From the NCBI GenBank assembly GCA_029267825.1, contig JAJUHO010000003.1, positions 1 to 42,946 on the forward strand: 42,946 nucleotides of DNA, written 5' to 3'. The notes beneath the pieces are model-generated. The model worked only from the letters and a program-made list of their open reading frames with translations, was not told the origin of the DNA and ran no database searches. Positions 6,407 through 15,994 of the stretch are shown piece by piece. Source of the stretch: Oscillospiraceae bacterium. GTDB taxonomy: Bacteria > Bacillota > Clostridia > Oscillospirales > Ruminococcaceae. A program made the translations under genes and the position numbers. The stretch's first letter is position 1, and every line of letters starts with the position of its first letter.

Positions 6407-7594
6407 ATGAAGAAGCTTTTAAAAAAACGCATAAAAATCCACTCACTTTCAATTTTCAGGAATATCATTTTTGATAGTACGGTTATGAAATTATCGTTGC
6501 TTTTGGAATGCGAAACGCTTTCGGATTTTGAAAAGGTTTCACGATACGGAGATTTTGTGTCCGAACTTTTTAAGTCAGGCGGGAATTTAAGCGCCTATCT
6601 TTTAAGTCTTGTCCTTGAAGATGAAAATATATATATGCTTAAAAAGGCGCGCGGTGAAAAAGTACCTGAATATATGGAAAAATGCCTTTTTTCTGAATTG
6701 GAAATTATAAATGAAATAGCTTTAATTAAAAGCTCTGAAGTAAAAGAAACTATTGGTTATGACGGCTATTTGCCTGACTGGGAAACAAGTCCTATTGATT
6801 TTGCATCAGTATACATGGAACGGATAAAAAATATTTCAAGATGCGGGTATGGGATTTTTGCAAAATATTATGCTTTTATTTTCGATGGCAAAAATCTTTT
6901 GCCGGTAAAATCTCCTGATGCTATAAGGCTTTCACAGCTTGGTGGATATGCACTTGAAAGACAAAAGCTTATTGACAACACAATAGCTCTGCTTGAAAAC
7001 AAACCTGCCGCAAATGTGCTTTTGTATGGCGATGCAGGAACAGGGAAATCTTCATCTGTAAAGGCGGTTGTAAATGAATTTAAAGACAGGGGGCTTCGCC
7101 TTGTTGAAATTTCCAAAAAACAGTTGAAGGAATTGCCTGCATTGATTGATACTCTTGGCAAAAATCCTTTAAAGTTTATATTGTTTATTGACGATTTATC
7201 TTTTTCAAAAGATGATGATGATTTTGGAGCACTTAAAGCTGTGCTGGAGGGTTCGGTTTCGGCTAAAACGCCAAATGTTGCAATATATGCCACAAGCAAC
7301 CGCAGACATTTAGTCAAGGAAAGCTTTTCGGACAGAAACGGCGACGACATACATATAAACGATACCATAGAAGAACTTGTGTCGCTTTCGGCAAGGTTTG
7401 GACTTGCAATCAATTTTTCAAAACCTGATAAAGAACTTTATCTTGAAATTGTTTCAAAGCTGGCAAAACAATATGAGGTAAATATGGAAAAAGAAAAACT
7501 TTTTGCCGAAGCGGAAGCTTTTGCATTGAGGAAAGGAGGACGTTCACCGCGTGCGGCAAAACAGTTTGTAGAGTATTTAAAAGCAAAGGAATGA
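6407..7594 (+). CDS. DUF815-family AAA ATPase
   Basis: NVLLYGDAGTGKSSSVKAVVNEF, FILFIDDLSF, DDDDFGALKAVLEG, ATSNRRHL. Confidence 0.88.
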   Translation: MKKLLKKRIKIHSLSIFRNIIFDSTVMKLSLLLECETLSDFEKVSRYGDFVSELFKSGGNLSAYLLSLVLEDENIYMLKKARGEKVPEYMEKCLFSELEIINEIALIKSSEVKETIGYDGYLPDWETSPIDFASVYMERIKNISRCGYGIFAKYYAFIFDGKNLLPVKSPDAIRLSQLGGYALERQKLIDNTIALLENKPAANVLLYGDAGTGKSSSVKAVVNEFKDRGLRLVEISKKQLKELPALIDTLGKNPLKFILFIDDLSFSKDDDDFGALKAVLEGSVSAKTPNVAIYATSNRRHLVKESFSDRNGDDIHINDTIEELVSLSARFGLAINFSKPDKELYLEIVSKLAKQYEVNMEKEKLFAEAEAFALRKGGRSPRAAKQFVEYLKAKE

Positions 7595-7607
7595 ATTTGG
7601 AGGGGCT

Positions 7608-8369
7608 ATGGAGGATTATGAACTTTTAAACCTTTCAACCGATATAGGCTTTTTTATGCTTGTTCATGGCGCGGAAGTATATCGTGTGGAAGAAAGCATA
7701 CGCAGGATGCTTAATGCATACGGAAGGGAAAATGCGGATGTTTATGTAATACCGGGCAGCATAGTTGTCACACTTTGTTGCCAAGACGGAAAACCAGTGA
7801 CAAAAACAAGAAGGGTTTTAAGACATCAAACAAACCTTGATAAAATAGATGCATTAAATAATCTTGTCAGGAATATTTGCAAAGAAACTCCCGATATTGA
7901 TTCTGCTTCATTAAAATTTAAAGAAATTTTGGGCAGGAAGGTTTATTCAAACCCAACGTTGTTGATTGTGTATGCTGTAATTGGAGTAAGCTTTGCTATT
8001 TTTTTCGGAGGAACATTAAGAGATGCCGCTTGTGCCATGATAGCTGCGGCGGGAATAAAGTTAATCCAAATATTTTTTGAAAAAATTGATGCAAATGAAT
8101 TTTTTACCATTGTTATATGCAGCGCATTTGCTTCGTTTTTTGCAATTTTTTCTGCGTATTTTCAATTTGCCGACAATATGGATAAGGTCACAATAGGTGC
8201 ACTGATGACTCTTGTTCCCGGAATAACGATAACAAATTGCATGAGAGATTTTATTGCCGGCGACCTTATGACGGGTCTTTCACGCCTTGCAGAGGCAATT
8301 TTAACTGCTGCCGGAATAGCAATAGGAGTTGCCGTTAATTTGATGTTTTTAAAAGATTTCATTGCTTGA
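7608..8369 (+). CDS. ThrE-type threonine/serine exporter, N-terminal subunit (DUF1212)
   Basis: LSTDIGFFMLVHGAEVYRVEESIRRM; LVPGITITNCMRDFIAGDLMTGLSRLAEA. Confidence 0.85.
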   Translation: MEDYELLNLSTDIGFFMLVHGAEVYRVEESIRRMLNAYGRENADVYVIPGSIVVTLCCQDGKPVTKTRRVLRHQTNLDKIDALNNLVRNICKETPDIDSASLKFKEILGRKVYSNPTLLIVYAVIGVSFAIFFGGTLRDAACAMIAAAGIKLIQIFFEKIDANEFFTIVICSAFASFFAIFSAYFQFADNMDKVTIGALMTLVPGITITNCMRDFIAGDLMTGLSRLAEAILTAAGIAIGVAVNLMFLKDFIA

Positions 8370-8381
8370 AAAGGATATTTT

Positions 8382-8846
8382 ATGAATTTTATAAATACTT
8401 CCGTTGTGCAATGCATTTGCATTGCCGTATCGTCGATAGCCTTTTCCATTGAGTTTAATTTAAGAGGGAAAAAGCTTGTTCTGTCTGCTTTGGGAGGCCT
8501 TCTTGCTTGGGTGGTATATTTGCTTTTTTCGGGGCAGTTTGAGAATGATATCCCTCAATATTTTCTTGGTGCCGCTGCTGTTTCGGCATATTCGGAAATT
8601 TGTGCCAGGCTGACAAAATCTCCGGCAGTTGTTTATCTTGTTGTATCTATAATTCCACTTGTCCCCGGAGGGGATATATACCGCACAATGGTGTATTTTA
8701 TTGAAGGAAAAGCGGATTTGTTCCTTGGACTTTTTATGTATGCTTTAAGTATAGCCGGTTCAATTGCGCTTGGAGTGTTTGCCGTTACTTCAGTTTTCAG
8801 GCTTTTTTCTTCAATTTCAAAAAAGCTTAAAAAGAAAAAAGTATAA
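8382..8846 (+). CDS. ThrE-type threonine/serine exporter, C-terminal subunit (DUF3815)
   Basis: IIPLVPGGDIYRTMVYFIEG; adjacent to the DUF1212 partner. Confidence 0.83.
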   Translation: MNFINTSVVQCICIAVSSIAFSIEFNLRGKKLVLSALGGLLAWVVYLLFSGQFENDIPQYFLGAAAVSAYSEICARLTKSPAVVYLVVSIIPLVPGGDIYRTMVYFIEGKADLFLGLFMYALSIAGSIALGVFAVTSVFRLFSSISKKLKKKKV

Positions 8847-8921
8847 ATTTTGTACATTGAATTTTGTTAGTTTGTTATTTTTTTAGTGATATTATATTTA
8901 AGTGACATTATTTCATAAAGG

Positions 8922-10319
8922 GTGTTTGTTATCAAAAAAAAGCTTTTATATTTACTTGAAAAATATTTTTCGGGAGAATCGATAGATTATCATAAAGTAA
9001 TAGCAATAATAATACCGATTTTTGTGGATCAGGCTTTTATTGTATGCATGAATTTTTTTAATACGGCAATGATAAGTTCCGCCGGAGTTGAGGCGGTAAG
9101 TGCGGTTAATATGGTTGATTCCATAAATATGTTCTTGCTTAATGTTTTTGTTGCAGTTGCAACTGGCGGAACAGTAATTGTTGCACAGTATAAAGGAAAT
9201 GGCGATGAGAAAATGGTTTCACGCTCCGCGGCGGGAGCTATTGCCGCAACTACCTTTTTAGCATTGCTGATTGGCGGACTTATAATAATTTTCCATAATG
9301 CCGTATTGTCATTCCTTTTTGGAAAAGCGGAAAAAGCGGTTTTTGACAATGCAAGGATTTTTTTAATAGGAAGCTGTATTTCATATCCTGCATTTGCTGT
9401 TTTTGAAGCGTCAATTTGTTCGTTAAGAGGAGCTTCGGATACAAAATCTTCGTTGATGCTTTCAATGATAACCAATTTTTCTTATTTCTTTTTTAACTTG
9501 ATTTTTATTAACTTCTTGCATATGGGAGTATGGGGAATGGCAGTTTCCATCATACTTGCAAGGACTCTCGGCATGATTTGTTCATTGTTTTATATTGTAA
9601 GACTTGGGCATATACTTAACATCAATTTAAATGATATTTTTAGAATAGATTTTTCAGTACAGAAAAGAATGCTGCTTGTAGGACTTCCATTTGCTGCGGA
9701 GCAGATGTTTTTCAATGGCGGAAAGCTTTTGACGCAGACTTTTATAGTTCAAATAGGCACGCTTGCATTGACCGTAAATGCAATATGTTCATCTCTTTCA
9801 GGATTTATGCAAATAGGGGCAGGTTCAATGAGCCTTGCGGTAATAACCGTAGTAGGGCAGTGTATGGGAAGACATAATGTTAAAGACGCAAGAAAGTTTG
9901 TAAAATCATTTATAGCCATGGGGTCAATTAGTTTGGTTATAGGAGATTTATTGGTTTTGCCTTTTTTCCCGGTTTTAATAAAAATGTTTTCTCCGCCGGA
10001 AGAGATTGTTGGAACAATCTTTTTTATAATGGTTGCAATGGGAATAGCTTCACCTTTGCTGTGGTCAATAAGCTTTATATGCCCGTCTGCTTTGAGAGCG
10101 GCTGGAGATGCAAATTTTACTTCGATTGTTTCAATGTTTTCAATGTGGCTCTTTAGAGTGGTGCTTGGATATATTCTTGGCATTGTTTTAGGTTTTGGCA
10201 TAATTGGAGTTTGGTTTGCAATGATGTTGGAATGGGGCATACGCGGAGCGGTATTTATGTTCAGGTTTAAGGGCGAAAAATGGACTTCCCATAATCTAAT
10301 AGGCGAAGAGCAAAAATAG
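8922..10319 (+). CDS. MATE-family efflux transporter
   Basis: 12-TM profile; AVSAVNMVDSINMFLLNVFVAVATGGTVIVAQYKG; RAAGDANFTSIVSMFSMWLFRVVLGYILG. Confidence 0.87.
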   Translation: MFVIKKKLLYLLEKYFSGESIDYHKVIAIIIPIFVDQAFIVCMNFFNTAMISSAGVEAVSAVNMVDSINMFLLNVFVAVATGGTVIVAQYKGNGDEKMVSRSAAGAIAATTFLALLIGGLIIIFHNAVLSFLFGKAEKAVFDNARIFLIGSCISYPAFAVFEASICSLRGASDTKSSLMLSMITNFSYFFFNLIFINFLHMGVWGMAVSIILARTLGMICSLFYIVRLGHILNINLNDIFRIDFSVQKRMLLVGLPFAAEQMFFNGGKLLTQTFIVQIGTLALTVNAICSSLSGFMQIGAGSMSLAVITVVGQCMGRHNVKDARKFVKSFIAMGSISLVIGDLLVLPFFPVLIKMFSPPEEIVGTIFFIMVAMGIASPLLWSISFICPSALRAAGDANFTSIVSMFSMWLFRVVLGYILGIVLGFGIIGVWFAMMLEWGIRGAVFMFRFKGEKWTSHNLIGEEQK

Positions 10320-10333
10320 TCTTAATACATATA

Positions 10334-10367
10334 ATGGGAATATATTTAAAAAAGGATATGTTCCCAT
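10334..10367 (+). promoter_or_regulatory. Hairpin covering the translation initiation region of the amidase gene
   Basis: ATGGGAATATA-TTTAAAAAAGGA-TATGTTCCCAT: 11-bp stem, one G-T wobble, SD-like AAGGA in loop, start codon AT in right arm. Confidence 0.45.
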
Positions 10368-10875
10368 GGATTTTTCTCATGCAGCATTAAAAATTATTGA
10401 ATATAACCGCACTGCAGCGGTGGATTATGCCTTGAAATGGGCTTTTTCAAGAAATCCGCGTTATTATGATTTTGACAGTATAGGTGGAGATTGCACAAAT
10501 TTTGTTTCGCAAAGCCTTTACAGCGGAGCAAAGGTGATGAACTATACGCCGCAAACCGGTTGGTATTATAATTCGTTAAATGACCGGGCTCCGGCATGGA
10601 GCAGCGTAAAATATTTGCATAAATTTCTTACTTCAAACAAAGGAGCCGGGCCTTTTGGGATTGAAACCGACAGGAGCAAAGTTCTTCCCGGAGATATAGT
10701 GCAAATGGCGATAGAGGGAGAAGAATTTGGGCATTCAGCCATAATAGACAAAATTGAAAACGGTGAAATTTATGTTTCTGCGCATACCTATGACAGCAGA
10801 AATCGTCCGCTGTCATCGTATTCTTACAGCAAAATAAGATTTATCCATATTTTAGGAGTAAGAAAATGGGGATAA
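10366..10875 (+). CDS. Putative amidase domain protein (Amidase_6-like)
   Basis: YNRTAAVDYALKWAFSRNPRYYDFDSIGGDCTNFVSQSLYSG...GDIVQM...GHSAIID. Confidence 0.85.
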   Translation: MDFSHAALKIIEYNRTAAVDYALKWAFSRNPRYYDFDSIGGDCTNFVSQSLYSGAKVMNYTPQTGWYYNSLNDRAPAWSSVKYLHKFLTSNKGAGPFGIETDRSKVLPGDIVQMAIEGEEFGHSAIIDKIENGEIYVSAHTYDSRNRPLSSYSYSKIRFIHILGVRKWG

Positions 10876-10880
10876 ATCAT

Positions 10881-10927
10881 AAAAAATCCTCCCATAATAT
10901 ATTTAAAAATATCTGGGGGGATTTTTT
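10881..10927 (+). promoter_or_regulatory. Terminator-like hairpin that contains the rubrerythrin RBS
   Basis: AAAAAATCCTCCC (10881-10893) / GGGGGGATTTTTT (10915-10927), then ATG at 10928. Confidence 0.6.
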
Positions 10928-11533
10928 ATGAACCTTGCTCAAAGTGCAACAAAAGAAAACCTTATGAAAGCATTTGCCGGAGAAAGCCAGGCAAGAAACC
11001 GTTATACTTTTGCAGCATCTGTTGCAAAAAAGCAAAATATGTATATAATTCAGCAGATTTTTGATTTTACTGCACATCAGGAAAAAGAACATGCGGAAAT
11101 TTTTTATAATTTTTTAAAGGAAATGAACGGGGGTTCAATAAATATAAATACGGGCTATCCTGTGGGAAATTATGAGGACTTGGCAAAGCTGTTAAGGGAT
11201 GCCCAGCATCACGAATATCAGGAAAGCAGCGTTATTTACCCTGAATTTGCAAGGGTTGCAAAAGACGAAGGCTTTGCGCCGATTGCGGATGCTTTTGAAA
11301 AAATAGCGCAGATTGAAAATTCTCACGGAAATAGATTTGGCGCTTTTGGGGAACTTGTTGAGCAAAACCGTATTTTTAAAGCGGACGGAGAGATTTGCTG
11401 GCTGTGCCTAAATTGCGGGCATATCCATAAAGGAAAGGAAGCTCCTATGCAGTGCCCTGTGTGCCATCATGCGCAAGGTTATTTCGTGCCGGAAAAATAT
11501 TATAAATTCCTTGCAAGCGATTATACAAAATAG
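10928..11533 (+). CDS. Rubrerythrin family protein
   Basis: ANLKEAFAGESQARNRY-type ferritin-like start; EKEHAEIFYNFL; C-terminal CWLCLNCGHIHKGKEAPMQCPVCHHAQGYF. Confidence 0.93.
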   Translation: MNLAQSATKENLMKAFAGESQARNRYTFAASVAKKQNMYIIQQIFDFTAHQEKEHAEIFYNFLKEMNGGSININTGYPVGNYEDLAKLLRDAQHHEYQESSVIYPEFARVAKDEGFAPIADAFEKIAQIENSHGNRFGAFGELVEQNRIFKADGEICWLCLNCGHIHKGKEAPMQCPVCHHAQGYFVPEKYYKFLASDYTK

Positions 11534-11540
11534 GTTTATT

Positions 11541-11578
11541 AAAAGCCGCCGCCAAAAACGGCGGCTTAAAAAATAATT
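11541..11578. terminator. Bidirectional terminator between rubrerythrin and lysR-type gene
   Basis: AAAAGCCGCCG...CGGCGGCTTAAAAAATAATTTT. Confidence 0.8.
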
Positions 11579-12496
11579 TTATTTTGCTTTTTTAACATAA
11601 TCCATAAAGCTTTTCATTGAATCTGTAAATGGAGCGTTTTTTAGATATGCAAATCCGGCGGTACGTTTTGATAAAGGTTTTGAGAGCGGAATTTCCAAAA
11701 GTTTACCGCTTTTTAGGTCTGCGGAAACAAACTCTTTTATAACGCAGGCAACTCCAAGACTGATTCGGGCAAATTCAATCAAGAGGTCCATGTTGTTTAC
11801 TTCAAGAATGTGGTTTACTTCTATGTTGTTCATTCGGAAATAATTGTTTACATAAAGCCTTGTTATATTTTCTTCATCAAGCAGCATTATATTTGCATTT
11901 TTAAAAAGCTGGATTTCAAATTCTTCTTTTGAAAGGCTATTGCTTTCTCCCCTTAAATTTAAATTTTGCAAATAATCTCCTGTGGCCGCAAAAATATCCT
12001 GAAATTGCCCTAAGGAATAAAATTCGAGATTTTTAAAATTGTCGGTACGCACAACCAAAGCTATGTCTATTTTTCCATCTTGAAGAAGTTTTAACGTGTG
12101 TGAGGTAGATTGGCTTTCAATTGTTATTTTTATGTGCGGGTGCTCTTTTATAAATCCTTTTAAAAATGGCAGCAAGAGATATTTGCAAAAGGTCGCGCTG
12201 GCTCCAATTCTTAAATGTCCTATTTCAAGCGAATTTATCAGCCGTATTTTTTCCTCTCCGGCATTTATTGCTTCAAAAGCGGTTTGTATGTGCTCAAAGA
12301 GTATTTTCCCTTCAAAGGTTAGAGATACGCCCCTTGAACTCCTGTTAAAAAGTTTTGTTCCAAGTTCTTCTTCAAGCTTAAAAATGGCTTTGCTTACGGC
12401 AGGCTGGCTTATATAAAGCATTTGCGATGCACGTGAAATGCTGCCCGATTTTGCTACTGTATAAAAAATTCTATATTGGTTTAAATTTTGCTCCAT
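11579..12496 (-). CDS. LysR-family transcriptional regulator
   Basis: N-terminal wHTH YRIFYTVAKSGSISRASQMLYISQPAVSKAIFKLEEELGTKLFNRSSRGVSLTFEG. Confidence 0.95.
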   Translation of the reverse strand: MEQNLNQYRIFYTVAKSGSISRASQMLYISQPAVSKAIFKLEEELGTKLFNRSSRGVSLTFEGKILFEHIQTAFEAINAGEEKIRLINSLEIGHLRIGASATFCKYLLLPFLKGFIKEHPHIKITIESQSTSHTLKLLQDGKIDIALVVRTDNFKNLEFYSLGQFQDIFAATGDYLQNLNLRGESNSLSKEEFEIQLFKNANIMLLDEENITRLYVNNYFRMNNIEVNHILEVNNMDLLIEFARISLGVACVIKEFVSADLKSGKLLEIPLSKPLSKRTAGFAYLKNAPFTDSMKSFMDYVKKAK

Positions 12497-12512
12497 TGCA
12501 ATAACCTCACTA

Positions 12513-12529
12513 TATAACTTAAAGTTATA
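12513..12529. promoter_or_regulatory. Perfect palindrome, candidate LysR-type operator
   Basis: TATAACTT-A-AAGTTATA in the lysR/leuC divergent intergenic region. Confidence 0.55.
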
Positions 12530-12550
12530 CTAAATATGATTAATATGTAT

Positions 12551-12579
12551 TTGAATTATATCATAAAAGGTGGTATAAT
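12551..12579 (+). promoter_or_regulatory. leuC promoter (TTGAAT-17-TATAAT)
   Basis: TTGAAT 12551-12556, TATAAT 12574-12579. Confidence 0.7.
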
Positions 12580-12615
12580 TTCAATATAGAAAAAACGGAA
12601 AAGGAGATGTTTAAT

Positions 12616-13878
12616 ATGGGTATGACAATGACGCAAAAAATTCTTGCCGCTCATGCCGGTCTTGAAAAGGTTGAGGCAGGACAGCTTATAAAATGCAAAC
12701 TTGATATGGTGCTTGGAAATGACGTTACTACCCCGGTTGCGATAAAGGAATTTCAAAAAGCTGGATTTAATACTGTTTTTGATAAAACTAAAATCTCTAT
12801 GGTTATGGACCATTTTACTCCTAACAAAGATATAAAGGCTGCCGGACAGTGCAAGCTTTGTCGCGATTTTGCAAATGAAAAGGGAATTGTAAATTATTTT
12901 GATGTCGGAGATATGGGTATTGAGCATGCGCTTTTGCCGGAAAAAGGGCTTGTCGCTCCCGGAGAACTTGTAATAGGTGCGGACAGCCATACCTGCACAT
13001 ACGGTGCACTTGGAGCATTTTCAACCGGAGTGGGCTCAACTGATATGGCGGCTGGAATGGCAACCGGCGAGGCTTGGTTTAAGGTTCCGTCGGCAATTAA
13101 ATTCAATATTACAGGAAAACTTAACGAATGGGTAAGCGGAAAAGATGTAATTCTTCACATCATCGGTATGATTGGCGTTGATGGAGCGCTTTACAAGTCT
13201 ATGGAATTTGTAGGCGACGGGATAAAGAATCTTTCAATGGACGATAGGCTTGCAATGGCAAATATGGCAATTGAGGCCGGTGCAAAGAACGGGATTTTTA
13301 TAGTTGATGAAATTACAAAAGCTTATGTTTCAGATAAGGTAAACAGGGAATATAAGGTTTATGAGCCTGATGCGGATGCAAAATATGACGCCGTATATGA
13401 TATTGATTTGAGCAAAATTAAATCTACGGTTGCATTTCCTCATCTTCCTGAAAACACAAGGACTATTGATGAAGTTGGCGAAGTAAAAATTGATCAGGTT
13501 GTTATAGGCTCATGCACAAACGGTAGGATGGAGGATTTGCAGGTTGCCGCAAAAATTCTTAAAGGCAAGCACGTTGCAAAAAACGTACGCTGCATTGTTA
13601 TTCCGGCAACTCAAAAGATATATATGCAAGCAATGAAAGAAGGTTTGCTTGAAATATTCATAAATGCCGGCTGTGCGGTTTCAACTCCTACCTGCGGGCC
13701 TTGCCTTGGAGGGCATATGGGCATACTTGCGGCGGGAGAAAGGGCTGTCGCAACGACAAACCGCAATTTCGTCGGAAGAATGGGACATCCGGAGAGCGAA
13801 GTATACCTTGCTTCACCAGCAATTGCCGCTGCAAGTGCAATTACAGGAAAAATTTCCGATGTAAGCGAAGTATTGTAA
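12616..13878 (+). CDS. leuC: 3-isopropylmalate dehydratase large subunit
   Basis: [60 protein letters not shown] at 12616 follows GGAG RBS. Confidence 0.95.
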   Translation: MGMTMTQKILAAHAGLEKVEAGQLIKCKLDMVLGNDVTTPVAIKEFQKAGFNTVFDKTKISMVMDHFTPNKDIKAAGQCKLCRDFANEKGIVNYFDVGDMGIEHALLPEKGLVAPGELVIGADSHTCTYGALGAFSTGVGSTDMAAGMATGEAWFKVPSAIKFNITGKLNEWVSGKDVILHIIGMIGVDGALYKSMEFVGDGIKNLSMDDRLAMANMAIEAGAKNGIFIVDEITKAYVSDKVNREYKVYEPDADAKYDAVYDIDLSKIKSTVAFPHLPENTRTIDEVGEVKIDQVVIGSCTNGRMEDLQVAAKILKGKHVAKNVRCIVIPATQKIYMQAMKEGLLEIFINAGCAVSTPTCGPCLGGHMGILAAGERAVATTNRNFVGRMGHPESEVYLASPAIAAASAITGKISDVSEVL

Positions 13879-13897
13879 TAATTGGGAGGATAAAAGC

Positions 13898-14380
13898 ATG
13901 AAAGCGTTTGGAACAGTGCATAAATACGGGGATAACGTTGATACGGACGTAATAATTCCTGCAAGATATTTGAATACGACCGACCATAAAGAACTTGCTG
14001 CTCACTGCATGGAGGATATAGACCCTGATTTTGTAAAAAAAGTTAAAGAGGGGGATATAATTGTTGCAAATATGAACTTTGGCTGCGGTTCTTCAAGAGA
14101 ACATGCTCCTATTGCAATTAAGGCAAGTGGAATTTCCTGCGTAATTGCTTCCACTTTTGCAAGGATTTTTTATAGAAATGCAATAAATACAGCTCTTCCG
14201 ATTCTTGAATGCGATGAGGCTGCGAAAAAGATTGATGACGGCGACCAGGTGGAGATAGATTTTGATACCGGAGTTATCACAAATAAAACAAAAAATGAAA
14301 CTTATCAGGCACAGCCTTTTCCGGAATTTATCAAGGAAATAATCAATGCTGGCGGACTTTTAAATTCGCTTAAAAAATAA
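13898..14380 (+). CDS. leuD: 3-isopropylmalate dehydratase small subunit
   Basis: [41 protein letters not shown]. Confidence 0.95.
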   Translation: MKAFGTVHKYGDNVDTDVIIPARYLNTTDHKELAAHCMEDIDPDFVKKVKEGDIIVANMNFGCGSSREHAPIAIKASGISCVIASTFARIFYRNAINTALPILECDEAAKKIDDGDQVEIDFDTGVITNKTKNETYQAQPFPEFIKEIINAGGLLNSLKK

Positions 14381-14400
14381 TTTTGCAGGGAGATGCCATT

Positions 14401-15474
14401 ATGGTAAAAAATATAGCGGTTATAAAAGGCGACGGAATAGGTCCCGAAATAGTCGCTCAGGCACAATTGGTTCTTGACAAGGTTGGAGAAAAATTTGGGC
14501 ATAAATTTAATTATACAGATGTTCTTATGGGCGGATGTGCAATAGATGCAACCGGAGTTCCGCTTCCGCAGGAAACGGTTGATGTATGCCTTAAATCAGA
14601 CAGCGTGCTTTTGGGTGCGGTCGGAGGGCCAAAATGGGATACACTGCCCGGAAAACTTCGTCCGGAAGCAGGGCTTCTTGGAATAAGGGGCGCACTTAAA
14701 CTTTTTGCAAATATACGTCCTGCAAAGCTTTTTCCATCGCTTGCATCAGCATGCCCTCTTAAAGAGGAAATTACCAATGCCGGCCTTGACCTTGTAATTG
14801 TCAGGGAACTCATAGGCGGTGCTTATTTTGGCAAAAGAGATACTTATATTGATGAAAAAGGCGTAAAAACTGCTTATGATACAATGGCTTACAGTGATTT
14901 TGAGATTGAGAGGATAGCAAGGGTTGCTTTTGAAATGGCAAAAAAGCGCAGGGGCAAGGTTCATTCAGTTGATAAGGCAAATGTGCTTGACAGCTCAAGA
15001 CTTTGGAGAGAAGTAGTACACAAGGTTAGGGAAGAATATCCTGAAATTGAATATTATGATATACTTGTTGACAACTGCGCAATGCAGCTTGTAAGAAATC
15101 CCGGACAGTTTGATGTAATGGTTACTGAAAATCTTTTTGGAGATATTCTTTCCGATGAGGCAAGCATGATTACCGGTTCGCTTGGAATGATTCCCTCTGC
15201 ATCGCTTGGCGAGGGCACACTTGGACTTTATGAGCCTATTCATGGTTCTGCTCCTGATATAGCCGGCCAGAATAAAGCAAATCCGATAGCAACAATCCTT
15301 TCGGCTGCAATGATGTTGCGTTATTCTTTTGATATGGCAAAAGAAGCAGATGCTATTGAAAATGCAGTAAATGCTGTTCTTGATGAAGGCTTCCGTACGG
15401 GGGATATCATGTCGGATGGCAAAAAGCTTGTTTCATGTACTGAAATGGGTGCACTTATAGCAGAGAAAATATGA
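14401..15474 (+). CDS. leuB: 3-isopropylmalate dehydrogenase
   Basis: [71 protein letters not shown]. Confidence 0.95.
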   Translation: MVKNIAVIKGDGIGPEIVAQAQLVLDKVGEKFGHKFNYTDVLMGGCAIDATGVPLPQETVDVCLKSDSVLLGAVGGPKWDTLPGKLRPEAGLLGIRGALKLFANIRPAKLFPSLASACPLKEEITNAGLDLVIVRELIGGAYFGKRDTYIDEKGVKTAYDTMAYSDFEIERIARVAFEMAKKRRGKVHSVDKANVLDSSRLWREVVHKVREEYPEIEYYDILVDNCAMQLVRNPGQFDVMVTENLFGDILSDEASMITGSLGMIPSASLGEGTLGLYEPIHGSAPDIAGQNKANPIATILSAAMMLRYSFDMAKEADAIENAVNAVLDEGFRTGDIMSDGKKLVSCTEMGALIAEKI

Positions 15475-15477
15475 AAA

Positions 15478-15520
15478 AGGAATTCCCGCAGTTTAAATGC
15501 TGCGGGAATTATTGTTTTAT
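15478..15520 (+). terminator. Terminator after leuB
   Basis: AATTCCCGCAG-TTTAAATG-CTGCGGGAATT followed by ATTGTTTT. Confidence 0.75.
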
Positions 15521-15562
15521 CAGGATTTGTTTTAGAAACCCCCTTGAAATTGCTTGAAAAAC

Positions 15563-15591
15563 TTGATATCTTTTAATAAATATGTTAAAAT
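15563..15591 (+). promoter_or_regulatory. Promoter of the mntR-like gene (TTGATA-17-TAAAAT)
   Basis: TTGATA 15563-15568, TAAAAT 15586-15591. Confidence 0.55.
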
Positions 15592-15622
15592 AAAGCATTA
15601 AAAGAAGTAGGGGTGTCTTGTT

Positions 15623-15994
15623 TTGGGAATTCATGAATCCGGGGAAAATTATCTTGAAACCATATTGGTGCTCCAAAATAAAAACGGATATGTTCGTTCA
15701 ATTGATATTGCAACGGAACTTGGTTTTACAAAGCCAAGCATAAGCAGGGCAATGAGCATTCTTAAAAAATCAGAATATATAACAATGGAAAGAAGCGGTC
15801 AAATTAAGCTTACGGAAAAGGGCCTTGCAAAAGCAAACGAAATTTATGAAAGACACCGTATAATTTCAGAATATTTTGAAAAGGTGCTTGGAGTTTCAAA
15901 AGAAATAGCCGACAAGGATGCTTGCAAAATAGAACATGTAATAAGTCCGGAAAGTTTTGATAAGATAAAAAAATTAGTAAAGGGAAATGATTGA
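15623..15994 (+). CDS. DtxR/MntR-family metal-dependent regulator (short form)
   Basis: GIHESGENYLETILVLQNKNGYVRSIDIATELGFTKPSISRAMSILKKSEYI. Confidence 0.88.
   Translation: MGIHESGENYLETILVLQNKNGYVRSIDIATELGFTKPSISRAMSILKKSEYITMERSGQIKLTEKGLAKANEIYERHRIISEYFEKVLGVSKEIADKDACKIEHVISPESFDKIKKLVKGND

Noticed and set aside
6868-7413. Long minus-strand ORF inside the DUF815 gene, and similar antisense ORFs at 9029-9475, 9749-10240, 26993-27403, 27764-28141
   Set aside because: Complement of well supported coding sequence; no independent promoter, RBS or domain.
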